Source of the DNA: JBOGWY01 sp050694015
Lineage (GTDB): Bacteria > Actinomycetota > CADDZG01 > WHSQ01
Length of the DNA stretch: 28,709 nt
Direction: 5' to 3'
Assembly: GCA_050694015.1 (NCBI GenBank)
Contig: JBOGWY010000376.1
Coordinates: 1-28,709, forward strand
The position numbers and the translations under genes are program-made. This document shows, piece by piece, positions 1 through 8,347 of the stretch (its first letter is position 1; every line of letters starts with the position of its first letter). Under the pieces are notes generated by a model that saw only the letters and a program-made list of their open reading frames with translations, searched no databases and had not been told where the DNA came from.

Positions 1-1
1 C

Positions 2-1381
2 GGTGGCACATCCAAGGGCAAGTCGCACCCCGGGATGGGCCGTGAGTTCCGCGGCGATCCCGAGGACATCGCGTGGAACACGAAGCTGCTCGGCGAGGAG
101 TGGACGAAGGACCAGCGCGTCCACTTCCACGGTGTCGCCGGAAAGATCGAGGTCACCCCGCCCGACGAAGACGTTGCGCAGTGGTTCATCCAGAGCGCGA
201 TCAACAACGGCTTCGCGCCGCGCGAGGCGGAGCATCTGTGGAAAGAGGTCTTCTCGTTCGCGTCGTTCGGGTTCTGCAAGTCGCACGCGGCCGCGTTCGC
301 GCTACCGACCTATATCTCGGCCTACCTCAAGGCGCATCACCCGGCCGAGTTCCTCGCCGGCGTCCTCACGCATGATCCCGGCATGTACCCGCGCCGACTG
401 ATCGTCGGCGACGCCCGCCACTTCGACATCGACATCCTGCCGATCGACGTGAACGCGTCCGACAAGGTCTACCGGGCCGAACCGAAGGCGATCCGCATGG
501 CGTTCTCCGAGGTGCGCGACATCTCCGAGACCGAGATCGACTCGATCCTCGATGTCCGGGAGGAAGGAGGTCCCTTCACTTCTCTCGAGGACCTATGGCG
601 CCGCACGGAGCTGTCGCGGCCGGTGCTCGAGAACCTGATCCACGTCGGCGCGCTCGACTCGATCGAGACGCGCACGCGCCGCGAGCTCCTCTGGAAGGTC
701 GTCGAGCTCACGACCGAGCCGAAACCGATCGCAGGCAAACAGCTCTCGCTGAGCCTCGACGAGTCGATCACCGAGACCCTGCCCGGCCTCCCCGCGTACT
801 CACCACTGGAGGAGACGGAAGCCGAGCTCGACATCTCCGGTATCGACGCGCGCCGCCACATCATGGAGCTCTACCGCCCGCTGCTCGTCGAGTTGCAGTG
901 CACGCCGGGGGGTCAACTGGCGCGTTGTCGCAACGATTCAGTCGTGTGGGTAGCCGGGGTCAAGGTCGCCAGCCAGACGCCGGCGATCCGTTCCGGGCAG
1001 CGCATCATCTTCGTGACGCTCGATGACGTCACCGGTCCGATCGACATCACCGTCTTCGAGCGTGTCCAACCTCGCTGTGCGCGCACGGTGTTCCATTCGT
1101 GGCTGCAACTCGTGCGGGGCCGCGTCCGCAAGAGGGGAGGGGCGTCGCTGATCTACGAGACGGATCCGCTGAACGTCGGGATCACCGTGGTCGCGATGGA
1201 GGTGTTCGACCTCGCCGAGATCGCGCTGGATCGCAAGAACGGCCACACGCTCGCCGCCGCGATCGGCCGTCAGCGCAAGAAACAGACACTGGCCGGACTC
1301 GGGGTGGGCGGGGGACAAAGTGGCGATCTGAAACCGGCGAGCCGACTATGGCACTCGAGCGGTGGCAGCGCGGGCCGCTAG
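2..1381 (+). CDS. dnaE2: DNA polymerase III alpha-type subunit, DnaE2-like (C-terminal part)
   Basis: The reading frame is already open at the left edge, so only the last 459 codons are present. The visible part holds the end of the C-family polymerase core and its tail: a GFCKSHAAAFA segment (typical of the DnaE fingers/HhH boundary), then PAEFLAGVLTHDPGMYPRR and a DVNASDKVYR segment. The GMYPRR and VNAS segments resemble actinobacterial DnaE2-type polymerases used in translesion synthesis more than the replicative DnaE1. Near the C-terminus, about residues 310-385 of the fragment, lies an OB-fold-like stretch (VWVAGVKVASQTPAIR, then GQRIIFVTLDDVTG). Catalytic carboxylates are outside the window. 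The stop TAG shares a CTAG with the stop of the convergent reductase gene. dinB, a second damage-tolerance polymerase gene, lies 1.1 kb downstream. Family membership is secure; the DnaE2 rather than DnaE1 assignment is likely. Confidence 0.85.
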   Translation, partial: GGTSKGKSHPGMGREFRGDPEDIAWNTKLLGEEWTKDQRVHFHGVAGKIEVTPPDEDVAQWFIQSAINNGFAPREAEHLWKEVFSFASFGFCKSHAAAFALPTYISAYLKAHHPAEFLAGVLTHDPGMYPRRLIVGDARHFDIDILPIDVNASDKVYRAEPKAIRMAFSEVRDISETEIDSILDVREEGGPFTSLEDLWRRTELSRPVLENLIHVGALDSIETRTRRELLWKVVELTTEPKPIAGKQLSLSLDESITETLPGLPAYSPLEETEAELDISGIDARRHIMELYRPLLVELQCTPGGQLARCRNDSVVWVAGVKVASQTPAIRSGQRIIFVTLDDVTGPIDITVFERVQPRCARTVFHSWLQLVRGRVRKRGGASLIYETDPLNVGITVVAMEVFDLAEIALDRKNGHTLAAAIGRQRKKQTLAGLGVGGGQSGDLKPASRLWHSSGGSAGR

Positions 1382-2418
1382 AGGCGGCGCGCGGGAGCCT
1401 CCATCCACGGCGGGACCCAGCCCCGATCCGCCTCCTCCAGCGTCGTACCCGGCGTCACGACTTCGTCGATCGCATCGAGCGTCGCTTCGTCTAGCGTCAC
1501 GTCCGCTCCCGCGAGTGCGTCTTCCAGTTGCTTCATCGTGCGCGGCCCGATGATCGCGGAGGTCACGGCGGGATGCGCGAGGACGAACGCATGCGCCATG
1601 TGCGTCATCGGAAGTCCCGACTTGTCGGCGATCGTCGACAGGTCTTCGACGAGGTCCAGCTTTCGCTGGTTCGCCGGCCGCGACATGTCGAAGCGAGCCG
1701 CGACCGCTCCGCCCGCACCCTTCCACCGGCTCGCGCGCGAGTCCTCGGGAAGATCGACGTCACGCCGGTACTTCCCGGTCAACCATCCGCCGGCGAGAGG
1801 GCTCCACACGATCGTGCCCATCCCGTAGCGCTGCGCTACGGGCAGGACGTCGAGCTCGATGTGGCGCACGAAGATCGAGTACGGCGGCTGCTCGCAGACG
1901 AACCGCTCGAGCGAGCGACGCTCGGCCGCCCACTGCGCCTCGACCATCATGTGCGCGGGGAACGTCGACGAGCCGATGTATCGCACCTTCCCCTGACGCA
2001 CGAGGTTCGTCAGCGCGCCGAGCGTCTCCTCGATCTCGATCTCGGGCCGAGGCCGATGGATCTGATACAGGTCGATGTGGTCGGTGCCGAGACGGCGGAG
2101 ACTGTTCTCGACCTCACGCATGATCCAGTAACGCGAGTTGCCCTCTTCGTTGATGCCTTCGCCCATGCTGCCGTGCACCTTCGTCGCGAGGAACACCTCG
2201 TCGCGGCGCCCGGCGATCGCCTTGCCGACGACCTCCTCGGACTCGCCGTGCGAGTACACGTCGGCGGTGTCGATGAAGTTGATGCCACCGTCAAGAGCGG
2301 CATGGATGATGCGGATCGAGTCGTCGTGATCCCGGTTTCCCCAGTGGCCGAACATCATGGCCCCCAGGCAGTGGGTGCTGACCTTCACGCCCGTCCGACC
2401 GAGCAAGCGATATTCCAC
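1378..2418 (-). CDS. Aldo/keto reductase
   Basis: A 346-aa NAD(P)H-dependent oxidoreductase of the aldo/keto reductase superfamily, a cytosolic (alpha/beta)8 barrel that reduces aldehydes or ketones. The catalytic tetrad is visible: D50 and Y55 in the DTADVYSHG segment, K80 in FLATK, and H121 in LYQIHR. The cofactor-binding C-terminal segment (SAIIGPRTMKQLEDAL) is present, and the length is normal. The start is GTG, preceded by GGAGG with a 6-base spacer. The gene is divergent from dinB and its stop overlaps that of the polymerase gene, so it is probably a single-gene transcript. The substrate cannot be told from sequence. Confidence 0.93.
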   Translation of the reverse strand: MEYRLLGRTGVKVSTHCLGAMMFGHWGNRDHDDSIRIIHAALDGGINFIDTADVYSHGESEEVVGKAIAGRRDEVFLATKVHGSMGEGINEEGNSRYWIMREVENSLRRLGTDHIDLYQIHRPRPEIEIEETLGALTNLVRQGKVRYIGSSTFPAHMMVEAQWAAERRSLERFVCEQPPYSIFVRHIELDVLPVAQRYGMGTIVWSPLAGGWLTGKYRRDVDLPEDSRASRWKGAGGAVAARFDMSRPANQRKLDLVEDLSTIADKSGLPMTHMAHAFVLAHPAVTSAIIGPRTMKQLEDALAGADVTLDEATLDAIDEVVTPGTTLEEADRGWVPPWMEAPARRL

Positions 2419-2474
2419 GAGTGACCTCCGATTCCCTACGTCCGATAGCAGCCTATGAGGTCTAGGTTGAAGCA

Positions 2475-3668
2475 GTGAGCCTGCCCGTTGCTACGCCCAT
2501 CCTCCACGTCGACATGGACGCGTTCTACGCGTCGGTCGCCGTGCTCAACGACCCCTCGCTCAAGGGCAAGCCGGTGATCGTCGGGGGTCAGGGGGGCCGC
2601 GGCGTCGTCACCTCGGCGTCCTATGAGGCCCGCGAGTTCGGCGTCACCTCCGCGATGCCGATGGTGCGTGCCAGAAGGCTCTGCCCCCACGGCATCTTCG
2701 TGAGCAACGATTTCTCGTCCTACACGCACTACTCGGGGCTGATCGGCGAGGTGTTCATGTCCATCACGCCGCTCGTCGAGCCGCTGTCGCTCGACGAGGC
2801 GTTCCTCGACGTCTCGGGTTCGGTGAAGCTCTTCGGGGACCCCGAGGCGATCGGACGGCTCGTCAAGCAGAGGATCGCCGACATTGGGCTGCCGTGCACC
2901 GTCGGCATCGCGCCGAACAAGTTCCTGGCCAAGATCGCATCGGCGTGGGCGAAGCCGGACGGTTTCCTTGTGATCCGGCCGGAGGAGATCGAGAACTTCC
3001 TGCACCCTCTGCCGCTCACCGCGTTGTGGGGCGTGGGCGAGCAGACCGGGGAGGCGCTCCGCAAGCTGGGGCTAAGGACCGTCGGCGACGTCGCTGCGGT
3101 GTCGAAACGGACCCTCGAGCGTGCCGTCGGTGACGCCCTCGGCGCGCACCTCTACGAGCTGGCGAACGGCCGCGACGACCGGGCCGTCGTCCCGTACGAG
3201 GCCGCCAAGTCGATCGGGAGTGAAGAGACCTTCGCTCGAGACCTGGACGACACCCAGGAGGTCCTGCGGGAGCTGCTGCGCCTCTCGGACCGGACCGCCG
3301 GCCGCCTCCGCGCCAAAGGGATGTGCGGGCGCACCGTGAATATCAAGGTCCGCTTCTCGAACTTCAAGACGATCACCCGGGCCCGGACGCTGGCGGCAGA
3401 GATCGGCACCACTGCCGAGATCTACGACATCGCGAAGGATCTCTATCTCAAGATCGATCCCGACCGACCCCGGATCCGTCTGATAGGCGTGAGCATCTCG
3501 GGACTCGCCGACGGCCGCCCGAACCGGCAATTGGACCTCCTGACGGCAGCCACGGGCGGGAGGCCGGCGGCCGAGCGATGGGAAGAGGTCGCCCGAGCCG
3601 TGGATTCGATCCGCGATCGCTTCGGTTCCCAGGCGGTGGCTCCAGCGACTTTGCTCGACGACCCCTGA
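2475..3668 (+). CDS. dinB: DNA polymerase IV (Y-family translesion polymerase)
   Basis: A 397-aa Y-family polymerase that copies past damaged bases. Palm motifs are intact: D13 in HVDMDAFYASV, and D107/E108 in SLDEAFLDVSG, the metal-binding carboxylates. The helix-hairpin-helix/thumb region (GVGEQTGEALRKLGLRTVGD) and the little-finger domain follow. Q352-LDLL near the C-terminus matches a beta-clamp binding motif. The start is GTG. No Shine-Dalgarno is seen; instead TAGGTT ends 6 bases before the start, suggesting a leaderless message. No actinobacterial LexA box (GAAC-N4-GTTC) is visible in the 56 bases between this gene and the divergent reductase, so SOS control is not supported here. The nearby DnaE2-like gene suggests a damage-tolerance neighbourhood, although no imuA or imuB is in view. 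Confidence 0.96.
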   Translation: MSLPVATPILHVDMDAFYASVAVLNDPSLKGKPVIVGGQGGRGVVTSASYEAREFGVTSAMPMVRARRLCPHGIFVSNDFSSYTHYSGLIGEVFMSITPLVEPLSLDEAFLDVSGSVKLFGDPEAIGRLVKQRIADIGLPCTVGIAPNKFLAKIASAWAKPDGFLVIRPEEIENFLHPLPLTALWGVGEQTGEALRKLGLRTVGDVAAVSKRTLERAVGDALGAHLYELANGRDDRAVVPYEAAKSIGSEETFARDLDDTQEVLRELLRLSDRTAGRLRAKGMCGRTVNIKVRFSNFKTITRARTLAAEIGTTAEIYDIAKDLYLKIDPDRPRIRLIGVSISGLADGRPNRQLDLLTAATGGRPAAERWEEVARAVDSIRDRFGSQAVAPATLLDDP

Positions 3669-3684
3669 GATAATCGGAACTCAG

Positions 3685-4041
3685 ATGCCACTTTCGGATC
3701 GTGAGCAACAGATCCTCGCCGAGATGGAGAAGAACCTCTACGAAGAGGATCCCGAACTCGCGGGGCGCGTTCCCGAACCGGAGACCGGGTCGGTGCAGCG
3801 AGGGATCAAGATCGGCATCGCGGTGTTCGTCGCCGGTCTGGTCGCACTGATCTTCTTCTTCAGCTCCACGTTGATCATCGTGGGGGTGCTCGCGTTCGCG
3901 GCGATGGTCACAGGCATCGTGATCCTCGGATCGTCGCTGAGAAAGATATTCACCGATCCCGAGGACGGCGGGCCCGGTCGCGCTTCGCGCGCGTTCGGCG
4001 ACTTCGAGGAGCGTTTGCGCCAGCGATACAAGAAGCGTTAA
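3685..4041 (+). CDS. DUF3040 family membrane protein
   Basis: A 118-aa protein opening with MPLSDREQQILAEMEKNLY, the hallmark N-terminus of the actinobacterial DUF3040 family. Two adjacent hydrophobic helices lie at about residues 46-65 and 68-90, followed by a charged tail ending RQRYKKR, which predicts an inner-membrane protein with cytoplasmic ends. The function of the family is unknown; in many actinobacteria these genes lie not far from mraZ and the division cluster, as here. The start lies 16 bases after the dinB stop. There is no clear Shine-Dalgarno, but GATAAT lies 10 bases before the ATG, so the gene may have its own promoter with little or no leader. Confidence 0.88.
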   Translation: MPLSDREQQILAEMEKNLYEEDPELAGRVPEPETGSVQRGIKIGIAVFVAGLVALIFFFSSTLIIVGVLAFAAMVTGIVILGSSLRKIFTDPEDGGPGRASRAFGDFEERLRQRYKKR

Positions 4042-4082
4042 CCAGGACTTTCGCGAAGTTTTCCCACTCTCGGGTTTTCGGG

Positions 4083-4112
4083 TTGCCGCTCGAAGGTTCT
4101 TCGCGTTAGATT
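4083..4112 (+). promoter_or_regulatory. Possible sigma70-type promoter for the MerR gene
   Basis: TTGCCG (4083-4088) and TAGATT (4107-4112) are separated by 18 bases, in the 149-base gap before the MerR-family gene. The TAnnnT -10 form is common in actinobacteria. This is a pattern match only, with no start-site data. A near-palindrome around TTCGCGAA lies just upstream, near 4049-4057. Confidence 0.3.
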
Positions 4113-4190
4113 CGCCACGTCGCTTGGGCGGGTACGTCGGATTGGAGCGAACTCCATCCACGCTCGGTCCGACATGGCGGCAAACGACTT

Positions 4191-4748
4191 ATGACGCAAC
4201 GTTTCGTCGGGGGAGGTTCGCGCGCTCCAATGGATGGATTCACCGCTGAGCAGGCCACGCGTTTCACCGGCTGCACCGCACACCAACTGCGTTACTGGGA
4301 TCGCATCGGGCTCGTGAAACCGTCGGTACAAGCCACCGGTGGTCGTCCCGGAGTACGGCGTCTCTATTCGTTCCGCGATCTGGTCGCGTTGAAGGTGATC
4401 CGCTCGTTGCAGGAGGGCGGCATGAGCCTCCAGCGCGTTCGTCGTGCGTACGACTACCTCCGCAAGAAGGCTCAGCTCGAAGAGCACCTCTCGCAGGTCA
4501 AGCTCGTCACCGACGGCAAGAGCATCTTCAAGGTCGCCCGCAACGACGGTGAGCTCCTCGACGCCCTCAAGGAGGGCCAGATGGCGTTCTTCCTCGCTAT
4601 CGACGACATCGCCAAGGGCATCGACGGCCGGGTCGCCGAATACCTCTACGACCGCGAGGAATTCATCGGGGCCCTGCGTCGGGTGGAGTCCCACCTGGAG
4701 CAGGAGCTGCCCGAGCCGGCCCGCCGGCGACTTCAAGCCGCTAGATAG
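4191..4748 (+). CDS. MerR-family transcriptional regulator
   Basis: A 185-aa protein whose N-terminal region (residues about 17-85) is a winged helix-turn-helix of MerR type: FTAEQATRFTGCTAHQLRYWD, then a wing rich in R and G, and FRDLVALKVIRSLQEGGMSL. A coiled region (RVRRAYDYLRKKAQLEEHLS) would form the dimer interface. The C-terminal half (KLVTDGKSIFKVARNDGELL onward) has no recognisable effector domain and no cysteine pair for metal sensing, so the ligand is unknown. The start is uncertain: the first ATG has no Shine-Dalgarno, while an in-frame ATG at 4230 has GGAGG 13 bases upstream and begins just before the HTH. The gene converges on the transglutaminase gene across a 27-base gap with no obvious terminator. 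Confidence 0.88.
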   Translation: MTQRFVGGGSRAPMDGFTAEQATRFTGCTAHQLRYWDRIGLVKPSVQATGGRPGVRRLYSFRDLVALKVIRSLQEGGMSLQRVRRAYDYLRKKAQLEEHLSQVKLVTDGKSIFKVARNDGELLDALKEGQMAFFLAIDDIAKGIDGRVAEYLYDREEFIGALRRVESHLEQELPEPARRRLQAAR

Positions 4749-4775
4749 TCGCTACCGCTCCGGACCCGGCCGCCA

Positions 4776-7058
4776 CTATAAACGACCCGTCAGGCCGAGC
4801 GGGGAGAACAACCGCAGCGCGCGGTCCCACCACGTAGCGCCGTTCCACAGACTCCGCTTCAGATCGCGGGCGAGTATCCGTGCCTCGTCGGATTCCTCGG
4901 CGGGGATCGAGGCGAGCGCGTACTGAGCGGCCTCGAATATCGTGGCGAGACGAACCGCGCTGCCTCGCTGGACGCGCCGCCCGCGCGCGACACGGCGCGC
5001 GTAGGCGACGGCCGATTCCGAACGTTCACGCGGGAACGCTAATTCGGACGCTTCCCGCTCGAACTCTACGAATGCTGCGGTGGCGCGTTGACGCGCGTCG
5101 CGAGCCTGCGCGTACCCTCGGCGGATGCGCCACGCTTTCGACGCCGGCACTGCCAGCAGGAACAGAACGAGCGCGAGCACCAGCACGCGCGTGAGTGTCG
5201 CGAAGCGCCGCTCCCACTCCTGACGACGACGTTCCTCGGCCGTGGGCCCGGCGTCGCCGACCGCGCCGGCGTTCGGGTCGCGCGCGCCCTGGAGATCGGC
5301 GGGTCCGCGCCCACCGCGTGGCAGCAGGAACCGGTTCTCGGGCCCTCGCAGGCTTCCGCCGACGCCGGTCACGCCGCCACCTTCGATCGTGTAGCCGGGG
5401 GGGATCGCCGAACCGCGCGGCGTCGGCTCGAAGATGACCCACCCGAGGCCCTCGAAGTAGACCTCGGGCCACGCGTGCGCGTCGGTGCCGCTCACGATGT
5501 ATTCGTTCGGATCTTCGAGCGACGCCGATCCCGGTAGGAAGCCGACCCCTACACGCGTGGGGAATCCCTGCAGACGAGCGAGGATCGCGAACGCGGTCGC
5601 GAACTGCTGGCAGTAACCGGCCCTCGTCTCGGTCAGGAACCGGTGCAGGTAGTCGCTCGACGCCTCGCGGTCGACCTGGGTCGAATACTCGAAATCGTTG
5701 CGAAGATGGTTCTGTATCGCGAGCAACTGCTCGAAGTCTGTGTCGGCACCGCGCGTCCACTGATCCGCGAGGTCGTCGATCTCGGGATCGTGCGCGGGAA
5801 CCTGTTCGTAACGGCCGTCGAGGTCGCCGACGACCGCGCCCTGCATCTCGCGGAACGACACGTCCGGGACGGTCGAGTCCACCTCGTAAGTGAAGTCGTT
5901 GTCGACGGGCGTCTGTAACTCGAGGTCTCCGGTCTCGGCGTTGAACTCGAGCTCGCTCTTGAGGTCCGTCTGCGTGATATCGACCGCGGCGGGGATGGAT
6001 GCCGCGGGGAGGGAGCGGCTCTCGAGGTCGGTGATGTCGAAGCTCTGCTCGACGAGGCGGCCCGGGTCGGGGACCGGAAGAGACGACGACACGATCGCTC
6101 CGTTCGGGGCGGGGGTCTCCGGCTCGGACCCGGGCGTCCACTGCTCGCCGTCGAACTCGGTCAGCGTCACGAGCTTCCAGTAGGCCGGCTCGGAGGAACG
6201 AACCCGGAACAGCTCGACATCGGATTGATCGAGGAACTCCGGAACGATCGACACGAGCGGATCGATCTCTCCCGAGCTCCCGATGCCGCTGCCGCTCCCG
6301 TTGCCGAAGGTGCCGTTGCCGACCGCGTTCCGCCATGCCAGGAGCCCATCGCCGAGGGACGGCAGGAAGAGCGGAGCGGCGAGCGTCACGAGAACGCACG
6401 CGGCCCCCATGCGACGCGCGAGGCCTCCGGTGACCGCCTGCGGTTCCGTGGCCTTGCGTCCGCGCCACGTCGCCACCCAGCGCCCCCAGGAGCGGAGCCG
6501 GTGCGCCGATTCGAGGCCGAGGTAGGTGAGGAGACCGATCAGGAACAGCGGCACGAGGATCGCCGAACCGGCGTTGGTGCCGACGATGAGGACGAACGAG
6601 AACATCGCGAGGGGGCCGAGAACCGCCATCAGCGGGCGGCGCCATCTGAACGTTGCGATCTCGCCGATCGTCGCGAGCATCCACACCGCGAGGACCACGA
6701 GGATGACGTAACCCGGGCGCGCCTGCACCGGCGCGAAGTCCACCTGACTGTGCGCGTAAGCGCGTTCCGCAGCTTTGATCAGCCCACCGGCAGCCCCCAA
6801 GGTCGGCAGGCCGAAGAGCGTCTTCTTCGCCTGGAAGATCACCATCAGGTACCAGGTCATCGCGGCGATCGACAGCAGGAACGTCACGAAGACAGATACG
6901 CCGAGACGCCGGCAGACCATCGCCAGCACCGTGGCGGCGATCGCACCGAGGATCGCGGGACCCGCGTACGACGCGTGCTCGAACACCTGGCTGAACGAAT
7001 AAAGGACGATGAGGAGGAGAGCGGCGAGGCCTAGACGAGCTCGGGCTTCTGACCCCAT
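4776..7058 (-). CDS. TgpA-like membrane transglutaminase (DUF3488 plus transglutaminase core)
   Basis: A 760-aa integral membrane protein. Residues 1 to about 225 hold several hydrophobic helices of DUF3488 type. A large extracytoplasmic region contains a transglutaminase-like core with C483 in AGYCQQFATAFA and H528 in GTDAHAWPEVYF. The third catalytic position reads FEPTPR, with E544 instead of the Asp of classical transglutaminases. A further membrane helix (LVLALVLFLLAVPA) lies near residue 620 and is followed by a cytoplasmic helical tail. The start ATG overlaps the end of the DUF58 gene by 28 bases, so it is probably the last gene of a moxR-DUF58-tgpA operon. Such operons are widespread and thought to act on envelope proteins; the substrate is not known from sequence. 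Confidence 0.92.
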   Translation of the reverse strand: MGSEARARLGLAALLLIVLYSFSQVFEHASYAGPAILGAIAATVLAMVCRRLGVSVFVTFLLSIAAMTWYLMVIFQAKKTLFGLPTLGAAGGLIKAAERAYAHSQVDFAPVQARPGYVILVVLAVWMLATIGEIATFRWRRPLMAVLGPLAMFSFVLIVGTNAGSAILVPLFLIGLLTYLGLESAHRLRSWGRWVATWRGRKATEPQAVTGGLARRMGAACVLVTLAAPLFLPSLGDGLLAWRNAVGNGTFGNGSGSGIGSSGEIDPLVSIVPEFLDQSDVELFRVRSSEPAYWKLVTLTEFDGEQWTPGSEPETPAPNGAIVSSSLPVPDPGRLVEQSFDITDLESRSLPAASIPAAVDITQTDLKSELEFNAETGDLELQTPVDNDFTYEVDSTVPDVSFREMQGAVVGDLDGRYEQVPAHDPEIDDLADQWTRGADTDFEQLLAIQNHLRNDFEYSTQVDREASSDYLHRFLTETRAGYCQQFATAFAILARLQGFPTRVGVGFLPGSASLEDPNEYIVSGTDAHAWPEVYFEGLGWVIFEPTPRGSAIPPGYTIEGGGVTGVGGSLRGPENRFLLPRGGRGPADLQGARDPNAGAVGDAGPTAEERRRQEWERRFATLTRVLVLALVLFLLAVPASKAWRIRRGYAQARDARQRATAAFVEFEREASELAFPRERSESAVAYARRVARGRRVQRGSAVRLATIFEAAQYALASIPAEESDEARILARDLKRSLWNGATWWDRALRLFSPLGLTGRL

Positions 7059-8323
7059 GCGCGTTCACCTCCTCGCATCCGTCCCGACCCCGACGACCAT
7101 GCGGGAGCGAGTCGCTCACCGGGGCCGAGGATGATCGAACGCACTCCGGAGCGAGCGAGCGTGGTCGCGACCTCGACCGACTGTGCTTCGCCTTCCCAGC
7201 GCGACTTCGTCGGCGCACTCCCGAAACGGTGCGCCGGCCACGACACCACGATCACCTGCTTGTAGAGACGGCGACAGCGCGCCAGCGCGCCGGCAGTGTC
7301 GGGTGTGACGGTTCCGGTCAGGAGTGCGAGGGTTTCCTCGACCGTCCCGCGCGTCTCGATCTCTGCGAGGCGCGCTAGCAGCGCCGGGTCGTCGCTGGTG
7401 CGGGGGCCGTGCGGCTCGATCATCGCGAGCAGGTCGAGGCAGTGGTGGTAGTGCTCGGAGCCCTTGTTCGAACCGGTGCCGCCGTCGTGCGCCGCGAGGA
7501 GCCGGTAGCCGTATCCGGACCGGTAGTAAAGATCGATCATCGATGCTGCGGCTTCGACCGCGCGCTCGAACGATGAGCCCGGCCCGACACCCTCGTGCGG
7601 CAGACGGCGGTCGTCGAGCAAGACGGTTGCGCGCGTGTGCCACGGTGTCTCCTCCTGCCGGATCATGACTTTGCCGCGCTTGGCGGTCGAGGGCCAATGG
7701 ATCTTGCGCAGCTCATCGCCCTCTTCGAACTCGCGGAGCGTGTAGAAATCCTCGCCGCTCGGACCGGTCGGCTGACGCAGGGCCGAGGTTGCCGCCGAGC
7801 GGCGCTCGCCGAAATCGCGCGGCAGGCTCAACTTCTCGATCGCCGGATAGACGAGGAAAGAGGTCTTTTGCGCCCCGACGCTACGGATGCGGGCGAGGCT
7901 GAAGGGATCGCCGACCACGATGTCGAGCGGGCCGATCTCGTAACGACCGCGGGCGTCGGGCTTGACGGTGAACGTCGTCTCGCGTTGACCCGTCGATTCG
8001 ATACCGTTGATCGCGAAGCGAGCGCGGCCCGAGAGCCCTGCGGGGATGCGGTCCTCGAGTAGCAGCAGGGGAGCACTGCCGCGGCCCCGGTTCTTCAACA
8101 CGAGCGAGATCTCGACCGGTTGATGCATGCGAGCGCGCTCGGGCGTGATGCGGCGCCTGATGTCGAGATCGTGCCGCCCGGCACGCACGACGACGATCGC
8201 GATCACCACGAGAGCAGCGAGCGCGAAGCCGAGCTGCTCGAGCGCGCGCGTGCCGAAGACGCGTCCGACAACGTAGATGGCGACGCCGGTCAGTCCGATC
8301 GACCAGCCGCGGAGACTCGGCAC
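7031..8323 (-). CDS. DUF58 domain-containing membrane protein
   Basis: A 430-aa protein with two short hydrophobic helices at the N-terminus (about residues 8-45), followed by an extracytoplasmic-like beta-rich segment and the DUF58 signature LREFEEGDELRKIHWPSTAK at about residues 200-220. Downstream is a von Willebrand A-like fold region (RATVLLDDRRLP). DUF58 proteins are regular partners of MoxR ATPases and may present a metal-binding surface for complex assembly. The GTG start is well placed 6-7 bases after an AGAGAGGA Shine-Dalgarno. It lies 24 bases after moxR and overlaps the transglutaminase gene, supporting co-transcription. Confidence 0.92.
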   Translation of the reverse strand: MPSLRGWSIGLTGVAIYVVGRVFGTRALEQLGFALAALVVIAIVVVRAGRHDLDIRRRITPERARMHQPVEISLVLKNRGRGSAPLLLLEDRIPAGLSGRARFAINGIESTGQRETTFTVKPDARGRYEIGPLDIVVGDPFSLARIRSVGAQKTSFLVYPAIEKLSLPRDFGERRSAATSALRQPTGPSGEDFYTLREFEEGDELRKIHWPSTAKRGKVMIRQEETPWHTRATVLLDDRRLPHEGVGPGSSFERAVEAAASMIDLYYRSGYGYRLLAAHDGGTGSNKGSEHYHHCLDLLAMIEPHGPRTSDDPALLARLAEIETRGTVEETLALLTGTVTPDTAGALARCRRLYKQVIVVSWPAHRFGSAPTKSRWEGEAQSVEVATTLARSGVRSIILGPGERLAPAWSSGSGRMRGGERAWGQKPELV

Positions 8324-8347
8324 TGCTTCCTCTCTACTTCTTGCTCA

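Noticed and set aside
4042..4100. A second MraZ box set before the MerR gene
   Set aside because: Only one AGTGGGAAAA-like copy (reverse strand) is present, with no 10-bp repetition.
5026..7218. Long 730-codon ORF on the - strand
   Set aside because: Arg/Pro-rich shadow of the transglutaminase gene in another frame, as expected in high-GC DNA; no domain is recognisable.
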